Origin: Streptomyces sp. P3
GTDB taxonomy: Bacteria; Actinomycetota; Actinomycetes; Streptomycetales; Streptomycetaceae
Length of the DNA stretch: 64,000 bases
Direction: 5' to 3'
NCBI RefSeq assembly: GCF_003032475.1
Contig: NZ_CP028369.1
Span: forward strand, 9,362,001-9,426,000
This document shows positions 8,741 through 19,189 of the stretch, piece by piece. The position numbers and the translations under genes were made by a program. Position 1 is the first letter of the stretch. Every line of letters starts with the position of its first letter. The notes under the pieces are model-generated. The model was not told the DNA's origin, searched no databases, and was given only the letters and a program-made list of their open reading frames with translations.

Positions 8741-10345
8741 TCAGGAGTTCTCCGCCAGCGCCGCCTCCCGCGCCCACCGGTAGTCCGCCTTCCCGCTCGG
8801 GGAGCGGCGGATGGACTCGGTGAGCACCAGCTGGCGCGGGATCTTGTAGCCGGCCAGCCGGGTGCGGCAGTGACTCTGGATCTCCTCCAGGGAGAGCGGC
8901 GCGGCGCCCCGGCGCACCTGGACCACCGCCGCCACATGGGCGCCCCACCGCGCGTCCGGCACCCCGGCCACCAGGGCGTCGTACACGTCCGGATGCGCCT
9001 TCAGCGCCTGCTCGACCTCCTCGGGGTACACCTTCTCGCCGCCGGTGTTGATGCACTGCGAGCCGCGCCCGAGGACGACGACCACGCCCTCCTCGTCGAC
9101 GGTGGCCATGTCGCCGAGCAGGACCCAGCGCTCCCCGTCCTTCTCGAAGAAGTTCTCGGCGGTCTTCGCCGGGTCGTTGTAGTAGCCGAGGGGGACATGG
9201 CCGCACTGGGCGACCCGGCCGACCTCACCCGGAGCGGTCGCCTCCTTCGTGGCGGGATCGACCACCCGGGTACGCGAGTTGACCCGGACGCGGAAGCCGC
9301 GCTCGGGGCCGGAGTCCTCCGTGGCGGTGCCGTTGAAGCCGGACTCCGAGGAGCCGAAGTTGTTCAGCAGCATCGCGTTGGGCATCAGCGCCCGGAACTG
9401 CCGGCGCACCGTGTCCGACATGACGGCCCCGGACGAGGAGACGCTGAACACGGACGAGCAGTCCGTTCCCCGCATCGGGCCCTCGAGCGCGTCGATCAGC
9501 GGCCGCAGCATCGCGTCACCGACCAGGGAGATGGCGTTGACCCTCTCCTTGGCGATGGTCCGCAACACCTCCTCGGGCACGAACTTGCGGTGCAGCACGA
9601 CCCGTTGGCCGAAGTTGAAGCCGATGAACGCGGTGAGGGTCGATGTGCCGTGCATCAGCGGGGGAGTGGGGAAGAAGGTGATCCCGGAGCCGCCCGCGGC
9701 GACCCGCTCGGCGAGCTCTTCGGGCTTCTTCACCGGCTCCCCGGTCGGTGCCCCGCCGCCCAGTCCCGCGAAGAACAGGTCCTCCTGACGCCACATCACA
9801 CCCTTGGGCATGCCGGTCGTGCCGCCCGTGTAGATGATGAACTGGTCGTCCCCCGAGCGTGCCGGGAAGCCGCGCTCCGGGGAGCCGCCCGCCTCGGCGT
9901 CCGCGAAGGAGACGATGCCCTCGCCCGACGGCCCGACCCGTATCAGGTGGCGCAGCGCCGGCGTCTGCGGCAGCGCGGCGGCCACCCGGTCGGTGAACTC
10001 CGCCTCGAAGACGAGGGCGACCAGGTCGGCGTCCCGGTAGAGGTAGACCAGCTCCTCCTCGACGTACCGGTAGTTGACGTTGACCGGCACGATCCGGGCC
10101 TTGAGGCAGCCGAGCACTGTCTGCAGGTACTCGACGCCGTTGTACAGGTGCAGGCCGAGATGTTCGCCGGGGCGGATCCCGCTGTCGAGGAGGTGGTGGC
10201 CGATGCGGTTGGCCGCGGCGTCCAGCTCCGCGTACGTCAGACGGCGTTCCGCGCCCGAGCCCGGGTGGTCCACGTGGACGAGCGCCTCGCGGTCGGCCGC
10301 CACGTCGACGACCGACTCGAACAGGTCGGCAAGGTTGTACTCCAC
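8741..10345 (-). CDS. FadD19-like acyl-CoA synthetase
   Basis: Adenylate-forming ligase (534 aa) resembling the mycobacterial FadD17/FadD19 group, which activate sterol side-chain acids. Shared features are VNVNYRYVEEEL, the P-loop IYTGGTTGMPKGVMWRQEDL, GSSESGF, GRGSQCINTGGEKVYPEEVE and C-terminal RSPSGKADYRWA with the catalytic lysine. The chosen GTG at 10345 has AGGAGG six bases upstream. The frame also reads back to an ATG at 10411, but that has no good ribosome site. It is divergent from the crotonase gene, with the operator at 10441 between them. Family call firm; sterol role inferred. Confidence 0.85.
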   Translation of the reverse strand: MEYNLADLFESVVDVAADREALVHVDHPGSGAERRLTYAELDAAANRIGHHLLDSGIRPGEHLGLHLYNGVEYLQTVLGCLKARIVPVNVNYRYVEEELVYLYRDADLVALVFEAEFTDRVAAALPQTPALRHLIRVGPSGEGIVSFADAEAGGSPERGFPARSGDDQFIIYTGGTTGMPKGVMWRQEDLFFAGLGGGAPTGEPVKKPEELAERVAAGGSGITFFPTPPLMHGTSTLTAFIGFNFGQRVVLHRKFVPEEVLRTIAKERVNAISLVGDAMLRPLIDALEGPMRGTDCSSVFSVSSSGAVMSDTVRRQFRALMPNAMLLNNFGSSESGFNGTATEDSGPERGFRVRVNSRTRVVDPATKEATAPGEVGRVAQCGHVPLGYYNDPAKTAENFFEKDGERWVLLGDMATVDEEGVVVVLGRGSQCINTGGEKVYPEEVEQALKAHPDVYDALVAGVPDARWGAHVAAVVQVRRGAAPLSLEEIQSHCRTRLAGYKIPRQLVLTESIRRSPSGKADYRWAREAALAENS

Positions 10346-10440
10346 CGTTCCTCCTGACCTCACGACGGCGCGGCTCCCAGACGGTTCGCCGGTCATCAGA
10401 GCAAAGGGCACGGCAAGTGGGAAGGGCCCCGGCCAAGAAA

Positions 10441-10457
10441 TCTGACTGTCTGTCAGA
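10441..10457. promoter_or_regulatory. putative TetR-type operator, site B
   Basis: Palindrome TCTGACTGTCTGTCAGA with perfect TCTGAC/GTCAGA arms, in the 177-bp divergent region between the FadD19-like ligase and the crotonase operon. It is almost identical to the site at 2792 including flanking AAGAA and AAA. One site here could control both directions. Confidence 0.65.
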
Positions 10458-10522
10458 AAACCCTTGAACTGCCATCACGCCTCCTGCAACCTGTTCTCGT
10501 TCTTTCCGAGGGGAGATCTGCG

Positions 10523-11323
10523 ATGGGCGGTACCGAACACCTCACCGTGCGGCGCGAGGGCGCCACACTGGTGCTCACGCTCAACAGGCCGGAGGCCAGG
10601 AACGCGCTCTCGATCGCCATGCTCGTCGGCCTGTACGACGGCTGGCTCGAGGCCGACGCGGACGACTCCGTCCGTTCGGTCGTCCTCACCGGCGCCGGCG
10701 GCTCCTTCTGCGCCGGCATGGACCTCAAGGCGCTCGCCGGCCAGGGCATGCAGGGCGAGCAGCACCGCGACCGGCTCAAGGCCGACCCGGACCTGCACTG
10801 GAAGGCGATGCTGCGCCACCACCGCCCCCGCAAACCGGTGATCGCCGCCGTCGAGGGCCACTGCGTGGCGGGCGGCACCGAGATGCTCCAGGGCACCGAC
10901 ATCCGCGTCGCGGGGGAGTGCGCGACCTTCGGCCTCTTCGAGGTCAGGCGCGGTCTGTTCCCGATCGGCGGTTCCACGGTCCGCCTGCCACGGCAGATCC
11001 CGCGCACCCACGCCCTGGAGATGCTGCTCACCGGACGGCCCTACAGCGCACAGGAGGCCGCGGCCGTCGGACTGATCGGGCACGTCGTCCCCGCCGGTGC
11101 CGCGCTGGACCGGGCCCTGGAGATCGCCGAACGCGTCAACGCCTGCGCCCCGCTCGCCGTCGAGGCCGTCAAGGCGTCGGTGTACGAGACGGCCGAGCTG
11201 ACCGAGACCGAGGGGCTGGCCGCCGAACTCGTGCGTGGCTGGCCGGTGTTCGACACCGACGACGCCAAGGAAGGCGCCCGCGCCTTCGCGGAGAAGCGGC
11301 CGCCCCGCTACCGGCGGGCCTGA
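10523..11323 (+). CDS. enoyl-CoA hydratase/isomerase (EchA19-like crotonase)
   Basis: Crotonase-fold protein (266 aa) expected to hydrate an enoyl-CoA in beta-oxidation. It has LTLNRPEARNALS near the N-terminus, oxyanion-hole segments GGSFCAGMDLKAL (about residues 58-70) and AAVEGHCVAGGTEML (about 111-125), and KEGARAFAEKRPPRYRR at the C-terminus. GAGGGGAG precedes the ATG. It is the first gene of a four-gene run with DUF35 and two thiolase-fold genes. Divergence from a FadD19-like ligase recalls mycobacterial echA19/fadD19, but that specificity is an inference from context. Confidence 0.85.
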   Translation: MGGTEHLTVRREGATLVLTLNRPEARNALSIAMLVGLYDGWLEADADDSVRSVVLTGAGGSFCAGMDLKALAGQGMQGEQHRDRLKADPDLHWKAMLRHHRPRKPVIAAVEGHCVAGGTEMLQGTDIRVAGECATFGLFEVRRGLFPIGGSTVRLPRQIPRTHALEMLLTGRPYSAQEAAAVGLIGHVVPAGAALDRALEIAERVNACAPLAVEAVKASVYETAELTETEGLAAELVRGWPVFDTDDAKEGARAFAEKRPPRYRRA

Positions 11324-11353
11324 CCCTCACGAGGCCCCGAAAGGAGACCGGCC

Positions 11354-12295
11354 ATGCCCGAAGTCCTCAAGGCCCCCCTCGTCATCGAGTTCCCCTTCAC
11401 CCGTTCCCTCGGCCCCGTCCAGAGCGCCTTCCTCACGGGTCTGCGCGAGCGCGTCGTCCTCGGTGTGAAGACCACCGACGACCGCACCCTCGTCCCGCCC
11501 GTCGAGTACGACCCCGTCACCGCCGAGGAGCTCCACGACCTCGTCGAGGTCGCCGCCACCGGCACGGTCACCACCTGGGCCTGGAACCACGCCCCCCGCC
11601 GCGGCCAGCCCCTCGCCACGCCCTTCGCCTGGGTCCTGGTCCGGCTCGACGGCGCCGACACCGCCCTCCTGCACGCCCTCGACGCCCCCGGCCCAGGCGC
11701 GGTCCACACCGGAATGCGGGTCCGCATCCGCTGGGCCGAAGAGCGCACCGGCGCCATCACCGACATCGCCTGCTTCGAGCCGCACGACGGCGGACCGGCC
11801 GAACTCACGGGCACCACGGGCGAGTTCACGGACCCGGTCACCGGCATCGTCGCCCCCGCCCGCCTCGACTACACCTACTCGCCCGGCCGCGCCCAGTCCG
11901 CCTACATCGAGGCGCTCGCCACCCGGCGCACGGTCGGCGAACGCTGCCCGTCCTGCCGCAAGGTGTACGTCCCGCCGCGCGGCGCCTGCCCCACCTGCGG
12001 CGTCCCGACCGCCGAGCAGGTCGAGGTCGGACCTCGCGGGACCGTCACCACCTTCTGCATCGTGAACATCAAGGCGAAGAACCTCGACATCGAAGTCCCC
12101 TACGTCTACGCCCACATCGCCCTCGACGGCGCCGGCCTCGCCCTGCACGGCCGCATCTCCGGCATCCCTTACGACCAGGTACGCATGGGCCTGCGCGTCG
12201 AACCCGTGTGGACGGACGACGCCCGCTACCCCGACCACTACCGGCCGACCGGCGAACCCGACGCGGACTACGACGCCTACAAGGAGCTGCTGTGA
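11354..12295 (+). CDS. double OB-fold/zinc-ribbon DUF35 protein
   Basis: 313-aa protein with two DUF35-type OB-fold regions (about residues 45-135 and 190-295). A zinc ribbon, CPSC near residue 198 and CPTC near residue 215, precedes the second OB fold; the first has no cysteine pairs. DUF35 proteins bind acyl-CoA and are obligate partners of thiolase-like or aldolase-like lipid-transfer proteins. Here the stop overlaps the GTG of such a gene (GTGA), so the products are probably subunits of one complex. Length and order resemble mycobacterial Rv3521-Rv3522-Rv3523. Confidence 0.85.
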   Translation: MPEVLKAPLVIEFPFTRSLGPVQSAFLTGLRERVVLGVKTTDDRTLVPPVEYDPVTAEELHDLVEVAATGTVTTWAWNHAPRRGQPLATPFAWVLVRLDGADTALLHALDAPGPGAVHTGMRVRIRWAEERTGAITDIACFEPHDGGPAELTGTTGEFTDPVTGIVAPARLDYTYSPGRAQSAYIEALATRRTVGERCPSCRKVYVPPRGACPTCGVPTAEQVEVGPRGTVTTFCIVNIKAKNLDIEVPYVYAHIALDGAGLALHGRISGIPYDQVRMGLRVEPVWTDDARYPDHYRPTGEPDADYDAYKELL

Positions 12296-13358
12296 CCCGC
12301 GAGGAAACCCCGGGCGTCCGCGACATCGCGGTCGTGGCCTTCGCGCAGACCGACGTGCTGCGCACCACCGACGAGCTCTCCGAGGTCGAGATGCTCATGC
12401 CGGTCCTGCACAGCGTCCTCGACCGGACCGGTCTGAAGACCGCGGACATCGGCTTCACCTGCTCCGGCTCCTGCGACTACCTCGCCGGCCGCGCCTTCTC
12501 CTTCACCCTCGCCCTCGACGGCGTCGGCGCCTGGCCGCCCATCTCCGAGTCGCACGTCGAGACGGACGGCGCCTGGGCGCTGTACGAGGCCTGGACCAAG
12601 CTCCTCACCGGCGACGCCGACACCGCGCTCGTCTACTCCTACGGCAAGTCCTCACCCGGCTCCCTGCGCGACGTCCTCACCCGCCAGCTCGACCCGTACT
12701 ACGTCGCCCCCCTGTGGCCCGACTCCGTCGCGCTCGCCGCGCTCCAGGCACAGGCCCTGATCGACGCGGGCGAGGCGGACGAGAGCGCCCTCGCCTCGAT
12801 CGGCACCCGCAGCCGACGGGTCGCGACCCTCAACTCCCACGCCCAGCTGCGCGGCACGGTCGCCCAGGGCGACTACGCGGTACGGCCGCTGCGCACCGGC
12901 GACTGCCCGCCAGTCGGCGACGGAGCCGCCGCCGTGATCCTCGCGGCGGGGGAACGGGCCCGCGAGCTGTGCTCCCGGCCCGCGTGGATCCGGGGCATCG
13001 ACCACCGCGTCGAAGCCCACTCGCTCGGCGTGCGCGACCTCACGGACTCGCCGTCCACCCGCCTCGCCGCCGAGAGGGCCGGCGCCTTCGAACGGCCCGT
13101 CGACACCGCCGAACTGCACGCCCCGTTCAGCGCGCAGGAGATCGTTCTGCGCAAGGCGCTGCGGCTGGACGACAGCGTGCGGGTGAACCTGTCCGGCGGC
13201 GCCCTCGCCGCCAACCCGATGATGGCCGCCGGCCTCATCCGCATCGGCGAGGCCGCCGCCCGCATCCACCGGGGCGAGTCCGACCGGGCCCTCGCCCACG
13301 CCACGTCCGGCCCGTGCCTGCAGCAGAACCTGGTCGCCGTACTCGAAGGGGATGCGCG

Positions 13359-13362
<4 letters not shown>
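12292..13362 (+). CDS. thiolase-fold lipid-transfer protein, Ltp4-like
   Basis: 356-aa thiolase-superfamily protein starting at a GTG that overlaps the DUF35 stop. Family motifs are DIAVVAFAQTDVLR, CPPVGDGAAAVIL and RVNLSGGALAANPMMAAGLIRI. Where thiolases carry the acylated cysteine (CASG context) it reads ETDGAWALYEAW, so it is probably not a thiolase. Ltp-type proteins of sterol catabolism that pair with DUF35 act as retro-aldolases cutting the side chain. I infer such a C-C lyase, acting with its neighbours. An ATGA overlap joins it to the next gene. Confidence 0.8.
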
Positions 13363-14525
<1,163 letters not shown>

Positions 14526-14545
14526 AAGGTCCTTTCCACGTGCTC

Positions 14546-14574
14546 TGTCGGCGTCCGGGACCGGTCGCTAGGCT
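14546..14574 (+). promoter_or_regulatory. putative promoter of the DUF397 gene
   Basis: TAGGCT at 14569-14574 is a good Streptomyces -10 hexamer, placing transcription start near 14581, about 28 bp before the GTG at 14609. The -35 position (TGTCGG with a 17-bp spacer) is weak. Confidence 0.35.
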
Positions 14575-14608
14575 GGCCCGCGGACGACGAACCGGGAGGA
14601 GCACGGAC

Positions 14609-14851
14609 GTGGCCGAGAGCACCATCCAGCAGCAGCCGCTCACGGGCTGGGACAAGCCGGAGCTGGACCTCAGCAACGCCGAGTGGCAGTCCAGCAGCCG
14701 GGGGCGGGGGGATGTCCAGATCGCCTTCGTCGAGGGGTTCATCGCGATGCGCAACAGCGGCAGCCCCCAGAGCCCCTCGCTGATCTTCACCCCCGCGGAG
14801 TGGGGCGCGTTCGTGTCGGGAGCGCGGGAAGGGGAGTTCGACCTGACCTGA
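14609..14851 (+). CDS. DUF397 small protein
   Basis: 80-aa DUF397 protein starting at a GTG preceded by GGGAGGAG. Family features are LSNAEWQSSSRG near residue 25, VQIAFVEGFIAMRNS, and the terminal block LIFTPAEWGAFVSGAREGEFDL. DUF397 genes usually sit beside a helix-turn-helix/DUF5753 regulator as an antagonistic pair. No such partner is adjacent here, so this is an orphan copy. The family is linked to developmental control in Streptomyces; its specific role here is unknown. Confidence 0.88.
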   Translation: MAESTIQQQPLTGWDKPELDLSNAEWQSSSRGRGDVQIAFVEGFIAMRNSGSPQSPSLIFTPAEWGAFVSGAREGEFDLT

Positions 14852-14861
14852 GACCGGTCCA

Positions 14862-14929
14862 CCACGGGCCGTCCGGTCCGACGACCGCTTCCCGGGCCCC
14901 CGGGCCTTCCCGGACGGACCGGACCGTGG
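14862..14929 (+). terminator. imperfect hairpin after the DUF397 gene
   Basis: CCACGG at 14862-14867 pairs with CCGTGG at 14924-14929, and the stem continues imperfectly through GTCCG/CGGAC repeats. There is no U-tract, as is common in Streptomyces. It lies 11 bp after the DUF397 stop. The rest of 14930-15139 holds no recognisable gene. Confidence 0.4.
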
Positions 14930-15139
14930 GTGTGCCCGGCCGCCGTGATCCCGTCGGCGACGGCGGGTTCGACGGGTTCCGGGCCTGCGGGCGGGCCCCG
15001 CTGCCGCGCGCGGCGAGCGGGCACGGCCGAAGGCGCCTTCGCAACCGGTGCGGGCGGCCGTTCCCCGGCCCGCGTCCGAACGACGGACCGGGACGCTCCC
15101 GACCGCCGCCGAACGGCCGCGGCCACGTACCATGGCCGC

Positions 15140-15637
15140 ATGTCGTTCCTCCGCCGCCGCAGCGCCACTCCCGCCGGGCCCGAATTCGACGTTCTGGCCA
15201 TGGACCCGGGCGACTGGCCCGGCAATCTCGGCGCCGGGCTGCTGCCCGCCCCCGACGGCAGTTGCCAGGGCGTCTTCCTGCGCTACGACCTCTTCGGCGG
15301 CCGCGGTCCCGCCATGATCATCGGCAATCTGCCCGAGGGCTCTCCGGCCCGTGAGGTGGAGGAGGGGGAGATCCCCTTCGAGGTGGCCCAACTGCTGCTC
15401 GCGCTGGAGAACGACGAGGAGGTGACCGTCGTCGGCGTCGAGGACATGCCGGTGATGCAGGGCGACAACCTGCTGATCGTGCGCCGGCTGAAGCTGTCCG
15501 AGGGGCGCGTCGCCTGCGTGCAGTTCGACCGCAGCGACAACGTCCTGGTGACCATCGCCGCCTGGGACCGCCCCATCACCGACGACCTGTACGCCCTGCT
15601 GAAGCCGCTCCCGGCGGAGCTGTTCCAGCAGGGCTGA
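15140..15637 (+). CDS. conserved hypothetical protein
   Basis: 165-aa protein I do not recognise by function. It reads MSFLRRRSATPAG and then a compact acidic domain (FDVLAMDPGDWPGNLGAGLL, with the central acidic stretch EVEEGEIPFEVAQLLLALENDEEVTVV). There is no signal peptide or membrane segment, so it is likely cytoplasmic. The ATG at 15140 is the first one that leaves out a Pro/Arg-rich upstream stretch. It converges on the amidase gene with a 30-bp gap. Coding confidence comes from GC3 pattern and balanced composition. Confidence 0.75.
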   Translation: MSFLRRRSATPAGPEFDVLAMDPGDWPGNLGAGLLPAPDGSCQGVFLRYDLFGGRGPAMIIGNLPEGSPAREVEEGEIPFEVAQLLLALENDEEVTVVGVEDMPVMQGDNLLIVRRLKLSEGRVACVQFDRSDNVLVTIAAWDRPITDDLYALLKPLPAELFQQG

Positions 15638-15667
15638 GGCCCGGCTTCCCTACGGTCCCCGGGAACC

Positions 15668-17647
15668 CTAGGAGTCCGACGGCATCACCCGCACGTCCGA
15701 GGCCCGCACGAACGCCACCCGGTGGCCGTACTGGATCTCGTAGTACTGCTCGTGGCCGACGACGAGCCGGTGCGAACCGGTGGAGAACGTGGTCGCGTAG
15801 TAGTACTCGCCCGGCACCTTGTCCCCGACCACGTACCGCTGCCCCTCGGGCAGCCTGTACGGCAGCGCGGAGATCGGCTGGACGGGGACGCCCGCCGGAT
15901 AGGCCGACGCCTCGGGGTAGGCGCGGCCGTAGAGCGCAACGCTCGCGAGGCCGTCCCGGGGCGTGACCACCTGGCCCGCCGCGGGAACGGCCGTCGGCCG
16001 CGCGGCCGGGTTCTCGAACCACGCCTTCTGGCCGAGGTACCAGATCGCCGTCCAGTCGCCCCACCGGTCGGCGACCGCGTACTGCTGCCCGGTGGACACC
16101 CGTGACGAGGTGTCGTTGAGCCCCTTGGTCGGGCCCGAGCCCTGGCCGACGTCGTTGATCAGCGCGGACTTCTCGTCATGGTCGGCGTACAGCCGTACCG
16201 CGCTGGAGCCGTGCGCCGCGCAGGTCTGACGCCGGGCGGCGCAGTCCGTGTACACCGGGCGGTTCGCGGCGTAGTCCGGCCGGATCGTCACCAGGCCGCC
16301 GCCGTCGGCGCTCGCCGTGAAGGGGGCCTCCAACAGCTCGAAGTAGTGCCGCCAGTCCCAGAACGGGCCGGGATCGGTGTGCATCCCCGACACGCTCGCC
16401 GCCGTCGGGCCGGGCACGTTGTCATGGCCGAGGACGTGCTGCCGGTCGAGCGGGATGTCGTACCTGTCGGCCAGGTACTTCACCAGTCGCGCGGACGAGC
16501 GGTACATCGCCTCCGTGTACCAGGCGTCCGGGGCGGCGAGGAATCCCTCGTGTTCCAGGCCGATCGACTTGGAGTTGACGTACCAGTTGCCCGAGTGCCA
16601 CGCCACGTCCTTGGCCTTCACATGCTGGGCGACATGCCCGTCGGTGGCGCGTAGTGAGTAGTTCCACGACACATAGGACGGGTCCTGGACCATGGTCAGC
16701 ACGCCCTCCCAGCCGCCCTCGGTGTCGTGGACGACGAGGTAGTCGATGTCGGGCGAGGCGGGCCGGTCGGCGACGTCGTGGTTGCCGTAGTCGTCGTCGC
16801 CGAACTGCTCGTACGGCGCCGGGATCCACTCGCAGGACACCGTGGACGGGCATTCGGCGCCCGCCGCGAAGACGTGACGCAGACCGGTCCCGCGCAGCTG
16901 GGCGGTCCGCGGCACGAGGTCCGGCCGCGCCGCGAGGGCGACCTCCTGTCCGGCGTCCGTGGTGCGCCGTTCGCCGGCGCGCAGCACGCCGTACACGTCG
17001 TTCGCGTACGCGGCGGCGGTCGCGGTGTCGTCGGCGCCCGAGAACTGAGCGACCGCGCCGTACCAGTCGGCCGGGTCGGTGCTCAGGGGCTCGTCCATGC
17101 GCCGCTGGGCGTCGGCGAGCAGGGCCGCGCCGCCCGCGATGTTGGCCGCGGGATCGGTGCGCAGGTCCTCGGCGGCGATGCCGGTGAGTTTCGCGGCCCT
17201 CGACAGGGTCTTCAGACGCGCCGGGAGCCGCCCGCTCGACGGCGCCCGGTAGTGCGGGGACGGTGCCTGGGCCGAGGGCCGGGCCGCCCGGGCCAGGTCG
17301 CCGCGCGGGTCCGCCGTGCCGGCGCCGTGGCGCGGGGCTGCGGCGAGGGCCGTACGGACGTCGGTGAGATGCATCGGACCGTAGCCGCCGGTCACGCTGG
17401 GTGCTCCGGCGTGCGCGTCCCAGCGGGACTGGAGGTAGGAGACCGCAAGCAGCACGCTCTGCGGCACGTGGTACTCGGCTGCCGCGGCCGCGAAGGCCTG
17501 CTGGAGGCTGTTCACCGGCCGGGGCGCCGCGTCGGCGGCCGGGTCGGCGGCGCCGAGGAGGGGCAGCACGAGAGCCGCCGACGCCAGCGCGCCTGCGGCT
17601 CTACGGGTACGTCTGTGCGGTCCGGGGGGAGCGGCGGGTCTGCGCAA
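15668..17647 (-). CDS. secreted N-acetylmuramoyl-L-alanine amidase
   Basis: 659-aa exported cell-wall hydrolase predicted to cut the amide between muramic acid and the stem peptide. An Arg-rich start and hydrophobic [21 protein letters not shown] give a signal peptide of about 41 residues. A lysozyme-like/helical region follows (about 45-215), then an Amidase_2 domain (about 300-440) with zinc-ligand regions [16 protein letters not shown] and the C-terminal [10 protein letters not shown]. The C-terminal 200 residues look like an SH3-like wall-binding region. Start is TTG at 17647 with GGAGG just upstream. Confidence 0.88.
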   Translation of the reverse strand: MRRPAAPPGPHRRTRRAAGALASAALVLPLLGAADPAADAAPRPVNSLQQAFAAAAAEYHVPQSVLLAVSYLQSRWDAHAGAPSVTGGYGPMHLTDVRTALAAAPRHGAGTADPRGDLARAARPSAQAPSPHYRAPSSGRLPARLKTLSRAAKLTGIAAEDLRTDPAANIAGGAALLADAQRRMDEPLSTDPADWYGAVAQFSGADDTATAAAYANDVYGVLRAGERRTTDAGQEVALAARPDLVPRTAQLRGTGLRHVFAAGAECPSTVSCEWIPAPYEQFGDDDYGNHDVADRPASPDIDYLVVHDTEGGWEGVLTMVQDPSYVSWNYSLRATDGHVAQHVKAKDVAWHSGNWYVNSKSIGLEHEGFLAAPDAWYTEAMYRSSARLVKYLADRYDIPLDRQHVLGHDNVPGPTAASVSGMHTDPGPFWDWRHYFELLEAPFTASADGGGLVTIRPDYAANRPVYTDCAARRQTCAAHGSSAVRLYADHDEKSALINDVGQGSGPTKGLNDTSSRVSTGQQYAVADRWGDWTAIWYLGQKAWFENPAARPTAVPAAGQVVTPRDGLASVALYGRAYPEASAYPAGVPVQPISALPYRLPEGQRYVVGDKVPGEYYYATTFSTGSHRLVVGHEQYYEIQYGHRVAFVRASDVRVMPSDS

Positions 17648-17820
17648 TGCGGCCTCCAGGGACGAGAGAGCGGGGCGTGCGGGCCGGCCACGGCCGAGTG
17701 GTCAGCCTGGCCGACGACCCGTCAATCATGCCCATAGCGGGATGAATTCCCTCGTCAAGACACCGCATGGGTCTGTCCGCGGTGCGCCGCCGTTCAGCCG
17801 CTCCGCGGGCGGACGCTCTC

Positions 17821-18957
17821 TCAGCGCGTGCCGACCGCCGCGCGTACGGCCCGGCGGGCCAGTTGGCAGTCGTCGTGCAGTCGCCGCAGCAGCAGACGCT
17901 GTTCCTCGCCGGCCGGCGCGGCTCCCGGGTGGGCCGCCCCCTGAACCGCGGCCGTGTCGTGCATCGAGCGCTGCACGGCCGTCTCGTAGGTGCGGATCTC
18001 GCGGGTCAGCACCAGCATCAGGTTCACCAGGAAGGCGTCCCGGGAGGCCGGGCCCGCCGACTGGGCGATCTGGCTGATCTGACGGCGTGCCACCGGCGCG
18101 TCGCCCAGCGCCGACCACAGCGTCGCCAGGTCGTAGCCCGGCAGGTACCAGCCCGCGTGCTCCCAGTCCACCAGCACCGGACCGGCCGGTGAGAGGAGGA
18201 TGTTCGACAGGAGGGCGTCGCCGTGACAGAACTGGCCCATGCCCTGCCGGCCCGCGGTGGCCGCGATGCCGTGCAGCAGCTTCTGCAGGTCGCCCAGGTC
18301 CCGGTCGGTGAGCAGACCCAGCTCGTGATAGCGGGAGATGCGGGCGGCGTAGTCCAGCGGCGCGTGGAACGAGCCGGCCGGCGGCCGCCAGGCGTTGAGC
18401 CGGCAGATCGCGCCGAGCGCGGCCCTGACGTCCGCCCGCGGCGGGGTTTCGGTGGGGTGCCGCTGCAGGGCCGCCGCCCGCCCCGGCATCCGCTCGATCA
18501 CCAGAGTGCAGTTGTCCGGGTCCGCCGCGATCAGTCTCGGCACCCGCACCGGGGGGCGCTGCCGGACGAACGTGCGGTATGCCGCTATTTCGTGCCGGAT
18601 CCGCTCGGCCCACGCGGGGGAGTGGTCCAGTAAGCACTTGGCGACGGCAGTGCTGCGTCCCGTCGTGCCGACCAGGAGTACGGAACGTCCGCTGCGGCGC
18701 AGGACCTGGACCGGCGCGAACTCCGGACAGATGCGGTGCACCGAGGCGATCGCCGTGCGCAGTTGGGCGCCCTGGGGGCCGGACAGGTCGAGCCTCCCGC
18801 TGAGCGGTTGCGTGCCGAGCCCCGCGGGACGGCGCACGCCGCCCGCGCCGAGCGTGGGGGCCGCCGTTCGCGCGGGGGCGAGGTAGGGGCCGCCGCCGCC
18901 CGGGCGGGTGTGCAGCGACCGGGGCGGGGCGGACACGGAGGACGATGCTGCGTACAT
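17821..18957 (-). CDS. aminoglycoside phosphotransferase-family protein with a TTA codon
   Basis: 378-aa protein-kinase-like phosphotransferase. It has the catalytic loop [14 protein letters not shown] (His-Gly-Asp and downstream Asn) and the metal-binding [21 protein letters not shown]. The N-terminal 60 residues are low-complexity Pro/Gly/Ala. The target could be a small molecule such as an aminoglycoside, choline or a homoserine type. Leu109 is encoded by TTA (18631-18633 on this strand), so translation should need the bldA tRNA and be limited to late growth. It is divergent from the NsdA-like gene. Confidence 0.85.
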   Translation of the reverse strand: MYAASSSVSAPPRSLHTRPGGGGPYLAPARTAAPTLGAGGVRRPAGLGTQPLSGRLDLSGPQGAQLRTAIASVHRICPEFAPVQVLRRSGRSVLLVGTTGRSTAVAKCLLDHSPAWAERIRHEIAAYRTFVRQRPPVRVPRLIAADPDNCTLVIERMPGRAAALQRHPTETPPRADVRAALGAICRLNAWRPPAGSFHAPLDYAARISRYHELGLLTDRDLGDLQKLLHGIAATAGRQGMGQFCHGDALLSNILLSPAGPVLVDWEHAGWYLPGYDLATLWSALGDAPVARRQISQIAQSAGPASRDAFLVNLMLVLTREIRTYETAVQRSMHDTAAVQGAAHPGAAPAGEEQRLLLRRLHDDCQLARRAVRAAVGTR

Positions 18958-19100
18958 GGGGGAAACAGATCCCTTCGTGTGCCGGACGTCAGAGCGCTGC
19001 CCCGACCGGCCCTTTCGGGTGCACCCTGGGGAATGTCCCTCGGTGACCGGGTCGGGGTGGCGCTTTCCTACCTGACACCCGTCGCCCAGTGGCACACCAT

Positions 19101-19130
19101 CTGGCGAACCCTGGCGAACCCTGGCGAATA
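19101..19130. repeat. 10-bp direct repeat, three copies
   Basis: CTGGCGAACC, CTGGCGAACC, CTGGCGAATA in direct succession, in the 232-bp divergent region between the phosphotransferase and NsdA-like genes, 60 bp before the latter's start. It may be a regulator-binding array or a slippage product. Confidence 0.75.
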
Positions 19131-19189
19131 GTCGCCCGGCAACTTTCACGGGGCTACTGTCAACTCAGCCGAGAACCTGGGGGCTTGAC

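Noticed and set aside
15653..15666. GGTCCCCGGGAACC as terminator between convergent genes
   Set aside because: Imperfect palindrome with no room for a loop; more likely chance.
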